A stretch of 64,000 nt of DNA from Cellulomonas marina. GTDB taxonomy: Bacteria; Actinomycetota; Actinomycetes; Actinomycetales; Cellulomonadaceae. Position 1 is the first letter of the stretch. The number at the start of each line of letters is the position of its first letter. Location: contig NZ_FOKA01000006.1 of assembly GCF_900111925.1 (NCBI RefSeq), forward strand, positions 124,001 to 188,000, in the 5' to 3' direction. Under the pieces are notes generated by a model. The model was given only the letters and a program-made list of their open reading frames with translations, searched no databases and had not been told where the DNA came from. Below, piece after piece: positions 43,256 through 51,169 of this stretch. A program made the position numbers and the translations under genes.

Positions 43256-43406
43256 GGTCCCACTGTCACCCGTGCGTGCGCTGTGCGCGCGCGGAAGGGT
43301 GCGCGTCTCCAGCATGCGGGCGGGGGGCAGCGGGCGGCGCGCGTGGCCGGTGATCGGCGGCACGGTCACCGCGCGCCCGGGGCCGGTGCTGGGGCACGCT
43401 GGTCCG

Positions 43407-43706
43407 ATGGCGCGCACGGTGAGCGGCGCGGCGGTGGCCTCTGCGGGGACGTGGACGGACCCCGACGGCGTGCGCATGCCGTCGGGCGAGGTCCACGCGT
43501 GGGAGCGGGGCACGAACGCCACCGTGTGCGGCCTCCAGCTCAGCCGGCAGGGGCTGCTGCGCTTCCCGCACGTCACCTGGGCCGACGCCCAGCCCGGCAC
43601 CGGTCGCGACGCCGACGCGGTCACCTCGGTCTGCCGCCGCTGCGCCGCCGGCACCGGCGCCCGCCGCGACGAGAAGCCGTGGCGGCGGGTGGACCCGCGC
43701 CCGTGA
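43407..43706 (+). CDS. Hypothetical 99-residue protein with a Cys-x-x-Cys pair
   Basis: Small basic protein that I cannot assign. It contains EVHAWERGTNATVCGLQLSRQGL and, near the end, VTSVCRRCAAGTG. The three Cys residues and nearby His could form a metal site. Small proteins with HAWxxGxxxxxCGxxL are widespread in actinobacteria with unknown role. The start ATG 43407 has no strong ribosome-binding site, so it may be leaderless. Divergent from the permease gene. Confidence 0.65.
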   Translation: MARTVSGAAVASAGTWTDPDGVRMPSGEVHAWERGTNATVCGLQLSRQGLLRFPHVTWADAQPGTGRDADAVTSVCRRCAAGTGARRDEKPWRRVDPRP

Positions 43707-43736
43707 CGCACGCCCACGGCCGGTCCCGGACGCGCA

Positions 43737-43768
43737 GGAGGGGTCGGTTCACCCGGACCGACCCCTCC
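43737..43768 (-). terminator. Hairpin terminator of the first lectin gene
   Basis: A 12-bp stem (43737-43748 with 43757-43768) with an 8-base loop directly downstream of the stop at 43777, and also at the end of the convergent small gene. Confidence 0.7.
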
Positions 43769-43776
43769 CGCACCCG

Positions 43777-44613
43777 TCAGAAGCCGAACGACCCGAGGTC
43801 GCCGTCGACCGGGGCCGGCCCGGGTCCCTCGACCAGCCACGGCACCGTGGCGAACTCGGCGCCGAAGAGCACGAGCCAGCCGCCCGGGTACAGGTTCAGC
43901 GCCTCGACCTGCTGGTCCGCCGTCCCGGAGGACCACAGCGCGGACCCGTCCGCGGCGTAGACGACCAGGTTGCCGTCCTCCTGCAGCACGAGCGCGGCGC
44001 CCGGGTGGCCGGCCGTCCCGGTGTGCCAGTACGCGCGGCCCTCGGGCGTGTACCCGACGAGGTTGCCGTCCTCCTGCATGACGACGCGGTACTGCCGGTC
44101 GTAGGAGACGAGGTCCTCGCCCGGCAGGAGCCCCTCGCCGGGGACCAGCAGGCTGCGCACGAGGTACGTCCCGGACTGCCACGTCGGCGTGGTCCCGGCG
44201 TAGACGACGACGTTGCCGTCCCCCTGCACGACGAGGCGCGCGCCGGCCCGGTCGAAGGTGCCGGACTGCCACAGCGCACGCCCGTCGGCGGTGTAGACGA
44301 CGGCGTTGCCGTCGCCCTGCTGGACGAGCCGCGCGCCCGGGTGGCCCTCGGTCCCCGACGACCAGAGGGCGAGCTCGGCGCCGGCGGCCTTGACGTAGAG
44401 CACGAGGTTGCCGTCGGTCTGCATGGCGAGCTCGAAGGTCGCCTCCGGCTCCTCGGCGTACGTGGCGGACAGGCTCTGCCCGGCGGACAGGGTCTCCCCG
44501 GCGAGCAGCTCCGGGCCGGGCGGTGCGGCGGTCGCGGCGGGCGCCGCCACGGCGAGCGTGGCGGCCGCCAGGCCCGCGGCGGCGAGGGCGGACAGGGTGC
44601 GTCGTGCGGACAT
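43777..44613 (-). CDS. Secreted tandem B-lectin (mannose-binding lectin fold) protein A
   Basis: A 278-residue secreted protein. The Sec signal (LSALAAAGLAAATLAVAAPAATAA) ends near residue 30; the mature part is two monocot-mannose-binding-lectin (bulb-type) domains. The carbohydrate motif QxDxNxVxY appears five times (QTDGNLVLY, QGDGNAVVY, QGDGNVVVY, QEDGNLVGY, QEDGNLVVY); the sixth position is degenerate (NLYPGGWLVLF). Recurrent ALWSSGT and ALWQSGT strands complete the beta-prism. Two such domains in about 250 residues is the layout of LlpA lectin-like bacteriocins and of some adhesins. ATG 44613 follows GGGAG. First of three tandem paralogues by position; no catalytic domain. Confidence 0.88.
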   Translation of the reverse strand: MSARRTLSALAAAGLAAATLAVAAPAATAAPPGPELLAGETLSAGQSLSATYAEEPEATFELAMQTDGNLVLYVKAAGAELALWSSGTEGHPGARLVQQGDGNAVVYTADGRALWQSGTFDRAGARLVVQGDGNVVVYAGTTPTWQSGTYLVRSLLVPGEGLLPGEDLVSYDRQYRVVMQEDGNLVGYTPEGRAYWHTGTAGHPGAALVLQEDGNLVVYAADGSALWSSGTADQQVEALNLYPGGWLVLFGAEFATVPWLVEGPGPAPVDGDLGSFGF

Positions 44614-44686
44614 GCGGTCGTCTCCCTGCGGTCGGTGCGTCGGACGATGTGTCGGTCGGGGGTCGGTGGTTGGGCGAGGGGACCCG

Positions 44687-45530
44687 TCACAGGTCGCCGA
44701 TCTCGGGCAGCGGCTCGAGGCCGGGCACCAGCCAGACGGCGGTGAAGTTCGTGCCTGTGGACGGCTCGCTGCCCAGGACCGTGAGCGTCCCGCCCTCCCA
44801 GTACCAGAGGAAGGCCCCCTCGCTGCCCGACGTGCCCGAGGACCACAGGGCGGCCGCCCCGTCGGCGCGGTACACGACGAAGTTGCCGTCCCTCCTGCAT
44901 GACGGCGTACGCCCCGGCGTGGCCCTGGGTGCCCGACGACCAGTACGCGCGCCCCGTGGGGCCGTACGCGACGAGGTTGCCGTCCCCCTGCATGACGAGG
45001 CGGTACCGCTCGTCGGACGAGGGCAGCACCTCCCCGGGCTGCAGGTCCTCGCCGGCGGCCAAACTGTTGACGACGACGTAGGTCCGCGACTGCCAGGCGG
45101 CGGCGGTCCCGGCGTACAGCACGACGTTGCCGTCGCCCTGCACCACGAGCCGCGCACCGGACCGGCCGTAGGTGCCGGACTGCCACAGGGCGCGGCCGTC
45201 GGCGGCGTAGACCACCGCGTTGCCGTCCGGCTGCTGCACGAGGCGCGCGCCGGGGTTCCCCTCGGTGCCCGACGTCCACAGCGCGTACTCGCCGGAGGGG
45301 TCCTTGACGTACAGCACGACGTTGCCGTCGGTCTGCATCGCCAGCTCGAAGGTCGTCCCGTCCAGCGACCCGGTCCCAGGAGCCGTCAGGCTCTGGCCGG
45401 CCGTGAGCTGCTCGCCGGTGAGGAGCTCGGGCCCGCCTGCGGCGGCGGTGGCGGCCGGTGCGGTGCCGGCGAGCACGGCCGCCGCGAGGGCCGTGGTCGT
45501 GACGGTGGAGAGAGTACGGCGGAGGTGCAT
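44687..45530 (-). pseudogene. Secreted tandem B-lectin protein B, single-base frameshift
   Basis: Second paralogue, about 280 residues if intact. Signal peptide TALAAAVLAGTAPAATAA, then motifs QTDGNVVLY, QPDGNAVVY, QGDGNVVLY, QGDGNLVAY. The next motif should be QEDGNFVVY, but one extra G (a run of three C on the plus strand, 44890-44892, where paralogue A has two) shifts the frame after VMQE. The rest (GNFVVYRADGAAALWSSGT to the end PEIGDL at 44687) is intact in the other frame. Loss of function or a homopolymer error in the assembly are both possible. ATG 45530 follows AGGGGG. Confidence 0.8.
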
Positions 45531-45668
45531 CGGTGGATCCCCCTGCGGTGCTGACCGGGGCGGAACACCCGCCCCTGGTGCCGCGATCCTGGCAGGTGTC
45601 GACGCTGGTCGGAGGCGGTTCCGCATCACGATCCCGTCTCGGCCCGCCCCTCGTCTCCGGGACGACGA

Positions 45669-45709
45669 CGGCCGGCCCGCGAACGCCAGGAGCGTTCGCA
45701 GACCGGCCG
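45669..45709 (-). terminator. Hairpin after lectin gene C
   Basis: Outer 7-bp stem (45669-45675 with 45703-45709) and inner 7-bp stem (45680-45686 with 45692-45698) separated by an internal loop, 32 bases past the stop at 45741. Confidence 0.6.
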
Positions 45710-45740
45710 CGTGGTGACGCCGCGCAGGCGGCAGGGGATG

Positions 45741-46529
45741 TCAGGGCTCGATGACCCACAGGTACTCGTCGACCGTCTCGACCGTGACGCCGTCGTCGTA
45801 CACGACCACAGCGCCGTCGACGCCGGGTGCCGAGGTGCGCGACTGCCAGAGCGCCCGCGTGCCGTCCGCGGTGTAGACGACGAAGTTGTTGTCGCTCTGG
45901 AGCACGGCGTAGGCGCCGGGTCGGGTCTTGATGCCGGCCGACCAGAAGGCGCGGCCGTTGGCGTACGCGACGAGGTTCCCGTCGCGCTGCATCGCCAGGG
46001 TCACGGTGCCGCTCGGGCTGACGAGCTCCTCACCCGAGGCCAGCACCTCGCCCGTGAAGAGCACGTTCGGCAGGTCGGTGCTGATGTACGTGCCGGACTG
46101 CCACTTGGCACCGCCGTTGCCGTAGATGACCGCGTTCGCGTCGCCCTGGAGCACCAGGTAGGCGTTCGGGTTGCCGTACGTGCCGGACTGCCAGAGCGCG
46201 GGGCCGTTGTCGCCCGCGTAGACGACGGCGTTGCCGTCGGTCTGCATGACGAGGTAGGCGCCCGGGTGGCCCGCGGTGCCGCTCTGCCACAGCGCGACGT
46301 CGCCGCTGCCGTCGTTGACGTAGAGCACGACGTTGCCGTCGGTCTGCATCTCCAGGTGCGAGTCGGCGAGCTCGCCCTCGACGGACAGGTTCTCCCCGAC
46401 ACGCAGGGTCTCGCCCACGTGGAGCTCGCTCGCGATGGCGGGCGCCGCGACGGCGGCGGGGGCCGTGGCGGCCAGGGCCGCGCCGGCGAGCGCGGTGGAG
46501 AGGATGAGGGCGGTGGTGCGACGCGACAT
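45741..46529 (-). CDS. Secreted tandem B-lectin protein C
   Basis: A 262-residue secreted protein, the most diverged of the three paralogues. Signal peptide ALILSTALAGAALAATAPAAVA with cleavage near residue 28. Sugar motifs are QTDGNVVLY, QTDGNAVVY, QGDANAVIY, QRDGNLVAY and QSDNNFVVY; the last repeat is degenerate (VVVYDDGVTVETVDEYLW). It keeps the two-domain, five-site pattern of its neighbours. ATG 46529 has AAAGG about 6 bases upstream. Its 211-base spacing and own terminator suggest separate transcription. Confidence 0.88.
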   Translation of the reverse strand: MSRRTTALILSTALAGAALAATAPAAVAAPAIASELHVGETLRVGENLSVEGELADSHLEMQTDGNVVLYVNDGSGDVALWQSGTAGHPGAYLVMQTDGNAVVYAGDNGPALWQSGTYGNPNAYLVLQGDANAVIYGNGGAKWQSGTYISTDLPNVLFTGEVLASGEELVSPSGTVTLAMQRDGNLVAYANGRAFWSAGIKTRPGAYAVLQSDNNFVVYTADGTRALWQSRTSAPGVDGAVVVYDDGVTVETVDEYLWVIEP

Positions 46530-46614
46530 GGGGGCCTTTCCCGGGGTGAGCAGGGGGAACGGCCTGTCCGCGCCCCCGCGGAATGGTGGCGGCCCGCCAC
46601 CACGCCACGACAGT

Positions 46615-46643
46615 CCTCCGCCGGGTGAAAACCCCGGCGGAGG
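46615..46643 (-). terminator. Second hairpin downstream of the aldo/keto reductase gene
   Basis: An 11-bp stem (46615-46625 with 46633-46643) with loop TGAAAAC, between the reductase and lectin C. Confidence 0.6.
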
Positions 46644-46682
46644 GCTGACGTCACCCCTCCGACGGGGCGGGACGGGACCTCA

Positions 46683-46714
46683 GACCCCGGAGGGGGCCCG
46701 CGCGGGTCGGGGTC
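46683..46714 (-). terminator. Hairpin directly after the aldo/keto reductase gene
   Basis: GACCCCG (46683-46689) pairs with CGGGGTC (46708-46714), and the flanking GGGACC/GGTCCC can pair as well. It starts 18 bases past the stop at 46733. Confidence 0.5.
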
Positions 46715-46732
46715 CCGTCCCGCCGGTGCCGA

Positions 46733-47743
46733 TCACACGGGGCGCTTCTGCGGGGCCGTCTCGGCGGTCTTGCCCGGGTCGCGCTCGACGACGTCGCCCA
46801 GGGCCTCGTCGATGCGGGACAGGAGCTCCGGCGGGATGGTGACGCCGGCGGCCTTGACGTTCTCCTCGACCTGCTCGGGGCGGGACGCGCCGATGAGCGC
46901 GGCGGCGACGTTGTCGTTCTGCAGCACCCAGGCCACCGCGAGCTGCGCCATGCTGAGCCCCAGCTCGTCGGCGACGGGCTGCAGGCGCTGGACGCGCTCG
47001 AGGACGGTGTCGTTCATGAACCGCTTGATCATGTTCGCGCCGCCCTTCTCGTCGGTGGCGCGCGACCCGGCCGGCGGCTCCTGGCCGGGCTTGTACTTAC
47101 CGGTGAGCACGCCCTGCGCGACGGGCGACCAGACGATCTGCGACACCCCGAGCTCGCGCGAGGCCGGCACGACCTCGTCCTCGATGACCCGCCAGAGCAT
47201 GGAGTACTGCGGCTGGCTGGAGATGAGCTGCACGCCGAGCTCCTTCGCCAGCGCGTGCCCAGCCCGCAGCTGCTCCGCGGTCCACTCGCTGACGCCGATG
47301 TAGAGGGCCTTGCCCTGCCGGACGACGTCGGCGAACGCCTGCATCGTCTCCTCCAGCGGCGTCTCCGTGTCGTACCGGTGCGCCTGGTAGAGGTCGACGT
47401 AGTCCGTCTGCAGCCGCTGCAGGGACCCGTCGATGGACTCGAGGATGTGCTTGCGGGACAGCCCGACGTCGTTGTGACCGCCCGGGCCCGTCGGCCAGTA
47501 GACCTTCGTGAAGATCTCCAGCGACTGCCGGCGCTCGCCCTTCAGCGCCTCGCCGAGGACGGTCTCCGCCTTCGTGTTGGCGTAGACGTCCGCGGTGTCG
47601 AACGTGGTGATCCCGGCGTCGAGCGCCGCGCGCACGCACCGCGTCGCGGTGTCGTTCTCCACCTGCGAGCCGTGCGTGAGCCAGTTGCCGTAGGTGATCT
47701 CGGAGATCTTCATCCCCGAGGCGCCCAGGTAGCGGAACTCCAT
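46733..47743 (-). CDS. Aldo/keto reductase, Kv-beta-like subfamily
   Basis: A 336-residue NADPH-dependent reductase with the TIM-barrel motifs of the AKR superfamily. The catalytic tetrad is visible as the Asp and Tyr of TFDTADVYANT, the Lys of FTKVYW, and the His of LYQAHRYD. The cofactor-binding end is ALIGASRPEQVEENVKA. MEFRYLGASGMKISEITYGNWLTHGSQ is typical of the K+-channel beta-subunit-like subfamily. ATG 47743 is favoured by GGGAGG 7 bases upstream; ATG 47749 overlaps the stop of the deleted paralogue (ATGA) but lies only 1 base after that site. Natural carbonyl substrate unknown. Confidence 0.92.
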   Translation of the reverse strand: MEFRYLGASGMKISEITYGNWLTHGSQVENDTATRCVRAALDAGITTFDTADVYANTKAETVLGEALKGERRQSLEIFTKVYWPTGPGGHNDVGLSRKHILESIDGSLQRLQTDYVDLYQAHRYDTETPLEETMQAFADVVRQGKALYIGVSEWTAEQLRAGHALAKELGVQLISSQPQYSMLWRVIEDEVVPASRELGVSQIVWSPVAQGVLTGKYKPGQEPPAGSRATDEKGGANMIKRFMNDTVLERVQRLQPVADELGLSMAQLAVAWVLQNDNVAAALIGASRPEQVEENVKAAGVTIPPELLSRIDEALGDVVERDPGKTAETAPQKRPV

Positions 47744-47745
47744 GG

Positions 47746-48271
47746 TCATGCCTCCCGTGTCGTCGGTGAGCTGTCGTGGGTCTTGGCGGGGTCGCGCTCG
47801 ACGACCCCGGCGAGCGCGGCGTCGATCCGCTCCATCGCGTCGGCCGGGATCGTGACGCCGGCCGCCTGCACGTTGTCGTGGACCTGCTCCGGGCGCGAGG
47901 CGCCGATGATCGCCGTCGCGACGTTCTCGTTCTGCAGCACCCAGGCGATCGCGAGCTGCGCCATGGACAGGCCCAGGTCGTCGGCGACCGGCGTCAGCTC
48001 CTGCACGGCCGCGAGGGTCTCGTCGGACATGAAACGGCTGATCATCTTCGCGCCCCCCTTGTCGTCCCTTCAGCGCCTCGCCGAGCACGGTCTCGGCCAC
48101 GGTGTTGGCGTAGACGTCGGCGGTGTCGAAGGTCGAGATGCCGGCGTCGAGCGCGGCCCGGACGCACGCCGTCGCCGTGTCGTTCTCCACCTGCGAGCCG
48201 TGCGTGAGCCAGTTGCCGTACGTGATCTCCGAGATCTTCAGCCCGGACCTGCCGAGGTAGCGGTGCTCCAT
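47746..48271 (-). pseudogene. Aldo/keto reductase paralogue with an internal deletion
   Basis: The first 68 residues (MEHRYLGRSGLKISEITYGNWLTHGSQ through VLGEALKG) are nearly identical to the neighbouring reductase. The sequence then jumps, near 48061-48069, to a piece that matches residues from about 245 of the intact enzyme onward (DKGGAKMISRFMSDETLAAVQEL) and continues to the normal end. About 175 codons including the catalytic Lys and His are gone and the junction is out of frame. An AAGGG sequence near the junction suggests deletion between short repeats. The stop overlaps the next gene by 4 bases, so the two copies were once an operon. Confidence 0.85.
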
Positions 48272-48280
48272 GCTCGTCAG

Positions 48281-49099
48281 TCAACGCGACGAGCGGGACT
48301 CCCGCCCGCGCTGGGCCCCGCGGCCGCCGCCCTCGTCGCCCGGCCGCGGCCCCGCCGCGTCCCGGAGCAGTCCCGTCGCGCGGGCACCGACCGTCAGCGC
48401 GCCCTGCTCGACGAGGTCCCGGGCGAGGTCCCGCAGCTTGACGTTGCGGTGCTGGCTGAGCGCGGACAGGAAGGCGAAGGCCTCGTACGGCGTCCCGCCG
48501 CGGTGCGCGACGACGATGCCCTTGGCCTGGTCGATGACGGCACGGGAGACCAGCGCCTGGCGCAGCTGGTCGGCCAGCGCGTGCCCGTCCGCGAGCGCCT
48601 GCGCGTGCGCCACGGCGGAGGCGACCGCCGCGGCCAGGGTGACGACCACGGCCGCGTGCTCGTCCCCGAAGGCGCCGACCGCACCCCCGTACACGTTGAC
48701 GCCGCCGACGACGACCCCCTCGTCGAGCACGGGAGCCGAGAGGACCGCCGGGGCCGCTGCGCTCCCGGCGCGGCGCGCGAGCCGGGGCCAGCGGGCGTCG
48801 TCGCGCAGGTCGGCGGTGAGCACCGTCGTCGCGGTGTCGGAGGCCTGTACGCACGGGCCCTCGCCCGTCTGGATCTGCCAGCCGTCGACCTGGGCGGCCG
48901 TGGGCGAGGTGGCGGCGATCTCGGCGGGCTCGGCCGCACGACCGAGCTGCACGCTGACGGCGGCCGCGCCGGGCACGGTCGCCAGTACGACGCGCGCCGC
49001 CCCGGCGAGGACCGCGTGCGTGCTGGTCGTGCACCGGGGGAGCGCCACCACCCGGAGACAGGCCTCGGCGAGCGCGGTGGGGGGGAGGAGGATGACCAC
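48281..49099 (-). CDS. GAF-ANTAR transcription antitermination protein
   Basis: A 272-residue cytoplasmic regulator. Residues about 15-165 form a GAF sensor (GWQIQTGEGPCVQASDT, WPRLARRAG, VVVGGVNVYGGAVGAF) and residues about 170-235 an ANTAR RNA-binding domain (LADQLRQALVSRAVIDQAKGIVVAHRGGTPYEAFAFLSALSQHRNVKLRDLARDLV). The helical core keeps the Ala, Ala and aromatic residues that ANTAR domains use to grip RNA hairpins. Such proteins let RNA polymerase pass terminators when the GAF ligand is present. GTG 49099 has AAGGA 6 bases upstream. The tail is Gly/Arg-rich. Divergent from a second GAF-ANTAR gene. Confidence 0.9.
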   Translation of the reverse strand: MVILLPPTALAEACLRVVALPRCTTSTHAVLAGAARVVLATVPGAAAVSVQLGRAAEPAEIAATSPTAAQVDGWQIQTGEGPCVQASDTATTVLTADLRDDARWPRLARRAGSAAAPAVLSAPVLDEGVVVGGVNVYGGAVGAFGDEHAAVVVTLAAAVASAVAHAQALADGHALADQLRQALVSRAVIDQAKGIVVAHRGGTPYEAFAFLSALSQHRNVKLRDLARDLVEQGALTVGARATGLLRDAAGPRPGDEGGGRGAQRGRESRSSR

Positions 49100-49336
49100 G
49101 GCCGGTCCTTCGCGTGGGGGGGTGACGACCCCCGGCACCGCCGGCACGGCCGGGGTCCACGGAGGTACAGGTCCCCCGCGGAGCGGGTCAGGACCGGTGG
49201 CTGTTCCCCAACCGCGACCGAGACTAGGCCCCGCGCGTACCGTGGTGCTCGCCGCGGGCGCCACGCGACGGTCCCCCGTCCGTTCCTGTGCACGAGGAGC
49301 AGCCGCGGCCCGAGCCGTCGCGGGGAGGCGGGACAC

Positions 49337-50161
49337 ATGACGAGCAGCGCCGGACCGGCGCACGACGAGACGCACGACGAGACGCACGACGAGACGCACG
49401 ACGAGACGCACGACGAGACGCACGACGGGACGCACGACGGGACGGGGGGAGCGGGTGAGCGCCCGGCGGAGCTGCTCGAGATCCTGCTCGACAGCACCTC
49501 CTTGCCCGCGGCCCTCAAGGAGCTCGTCCGGCTGGCCGCGCGGGTCGATCCCGGCATCGCGGCCTGCGGGATCACGGTGCGGCGGCAGGGCCACCCGCTC
49601 ACCGCGGCGACGAGCGACCCGTTGGCGTCGGCCGTCGACGAGATCCAGTACGGGCTGGGGACGGGCCCGTGTCTCGAGTGCCTGGAGAACGGCGTCGTCC
49701 TCGTCGTGGAGGGCATGGCCACCGAGACGCGGTGGGACGGCTACCCGGTGCATGCCGTCGCCCACGGCGTGCGCAGCAGCATCTCCTTCCCCCTGGTCGA
49801 GGGGTCGAGCACGGTGGGGGCGCTCAACGCCTACGGCCGGGAGCCCGGGCTGTTCGGGGGAGACCTCGCCGGCCGGCTGAGCGACTTCGCGGGCCGGGCG
49901 CAGGCGGTGGTCTCCCTCGCGGTGCGGCAGGCCCGGCAGGGGGACCTCGTCGACCAGCTCCACGACGCCATGCAGTCGCGCAGCCTCATCGACCAGGCGC
50001 TCGGCATCGTCATGGCGCGGCGCCGGTGCACCGCGGAGGAGGCGTTCGCGGTGCTGCGGACCGCCAGCCAGTCCCGCAACCGCCGCCTCACGGACGTGGC
50101 GGCCGAGCTCATCCGGTCGACGACGGGCCAGGAGCCACGGCCGGGGCGGTTCGGCACCTGA
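49337..50161 (+). CDS. GAF-ANTAR transcription antitermination protein with DETH repeat
   Basis: A 274-residue regulator of the same domain plan: GAF at about residues 45-195 (IQYGLGTGPCLECLENG, TRWDGYPVHAVAHGVRSSISFPLV, GALNAYGREPGLF) and ANTAR at about 205-265 (LHDAMQSRSLIDQALGIVMARRRCTAEEAFAVLRTASQSRNRRLTDVAAELI). The N-terminus carries seven copies of a four-residue unit (HDET five times, HDGT twice) coded by a 12-bp repeat. This acidic, His-rich tail could bind metal or be a neutral spacer. ATG 49337 follows GGAGG by 8 bases. A diguanylate cyclase gene follows 77 bases downstream. Confidence 0.9.
   Translation: MTSSAGPAHDETHDETHDETHDETHDETHDGTHDGTGGAGERPAELLEILLDSTSLPAALKELVRLAARVDPGIAACGITVRRQGHPLTAATSDPLASAVDEIQYGLGTGPCLECLENGVVLVVEGMATETRWDGYPVHAVAHGVRSSISFPLVEGSSTVGALNAYGREPGLFGGDLAGRLSDFAGRAQAVVSLAVRQARQGDLVDQLHDAMQSRSLIDQALGIVMARRRCTAEEAFAVLRTASQSRNRRLTDVAAELIRSTTGQEPRPGRFGT
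49361..49444 (+). repeat. 12-bp coding minisatellite, seven units
   Basis: CACGACGAGACG repeats five times exactly (49361-49420) and is followed by two copies with one change (CACGACGGGACG, 49421-49444). It lies within the GAF-ANTAR gene, in frame. The sequence identity of units indicates recent expansion by slippage. Confidence 0.95.
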
Positions 50162-50238
50162 GCCGCGCCCGCCGCCGCACCGTGTGATGCGCCCCACAGC
50201 GGCCGCGACCCCGCGTGCCGGGGTGGGACGATCGGCCG

Positions 50239-51126
50239 GTGACCGGTCGGGGGGCACCACCTGCGCACGTCCTGGCGGCTGTCGGCGCCGCCATGGCGGA
50301 CCACCCGGAGGACGGCCTCGTCGTGCACGAGGCGGTGCGGGACCCGGCCGGGCGGCCGGTGGACCTGCGCTTCGCGTGGGTCAACCGGGCGCTCGAGCGC
50401 ATCGCCGGCCGCCCCGTGACGGGGCTCCTCGTGAAGGAGACCTACGGCGACGACGCCGTGCTCCTGCCCGCGATGCTGGAGCTCGTCGGCACCGGCGGGC
50501 AGGCGGTGCACGAGGTGGTCTTCGACGGCGACCCCCTCGACCCCGCCCTGCGCGGCCGGACCCTCACCGCGTACCTGACCTCGGTGGGGGAGGACCTCGT
50601 CGTCGCGCAGTACCGGGACGTCAGCAGCGAGCGGCGGCTGCTGCAGCGGCTGGAGCACCTCGCCGGGCACGACGACCTCACCGGCCTGCCCAACCGTCGG
50701 CTCGCGGTCGAGCACCTCGAGCGGGCCATGCGCCGGCTGCCGCGCTCCGACGCCGGTGTCCTCGTGCTCCTGGGCGACCTCGACGGGTTCAAGGAGGTCA
50801 ACGACACCCACGGCCACGCGGCCGGCGACGCCGTGCTCCGGGCGGTGTCGGCCGACCTGATCGGCGCCGTCCGGGCCGGGGACGTGGTGGCGCGCTGGGG
50901 CGGCGACGAGTTCCTCGTGCTGTGCGAGGACGTCGACGAGCCGACGGCCGCCGCCGTCGCCGACCGGCTCGAGGCCGCCGTCGTCGGGCAGGTCCTCCCC
51001 GACGGGACCCGCACGGCGGTGACCCTCAGTCTCGGCGCGGCGTGGACGGGCCTCTCGCTCGAGCCGGACGGCCTGGTCCGGGTGGCCGACCGCCGGCTCT
51101 ACGAGCGCAAGGCCACCCGGGTCTGA
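50239..51126 (+). CDS. PAS-GGDEF diguanylate cyclase
   Basis: A 295-residue cytoplasmic c-di-GMP synthase. Residues about 10-130 form a PAS-like sensor (DGLVVHEAVRDPAGRPVDLRFAWVNRALERIAGRP); residues about 135-293 form the GGDEF domain with ARWGGDEF and I-site RAGD. DLDGFKEVNDTHGHAAGD is the usual metal/GTP-binding region. GTG 50239 is a compromise: no strong ribosome-binding site is seen; GTG 50215 and ATG 50293 are alternatives. It follows the GAF-ANTAR gene on the same strand and may be co-transcribed. Confidence 0.87.
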   Translation: MTGRGAPPAHVLAAVGAAMADHPEDGLVVHEAVRDPAGRPVDLRFAWVNRALERIAGRPVTGLLVKETYGDDAVLLPAMLELVGTGGQAVHEVVFDGDPLDPALRGRTLTAYLTSVGEDLVVAQYRDVSSERRLLQRLEHLAGHDDLTGLPNRRLAVEHLERAMRRLPRSDAGVLVLLGDLDGFKEVNDTHGHAAGDAVLRAVSADLIGAVRAGDVVARWGGDEFLVLCEDVDEPTAAAVADRLEAAVVGQVLPDGTRTAVTLSLGAAWTGLSLEPDGLVRVADRRLYERKATRV

Positions 51127-51169
51127 GGCCCGCCCGGCCGGGGCCCGTACCGCCGGCGGCACCCGGCCG

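Noticed and set aside
39215..43960. A 1581-residue plus-strand open frame
   Set aside because: Antisense to PL11 and the amino-acid permease; composition is artefactual.
49361..49444. Possible CRISPR array (regular repeats)
   Set aside because: Units abut without spacers, are only 12 bp long and are in frame within a gene; it is a coding minisatellite.
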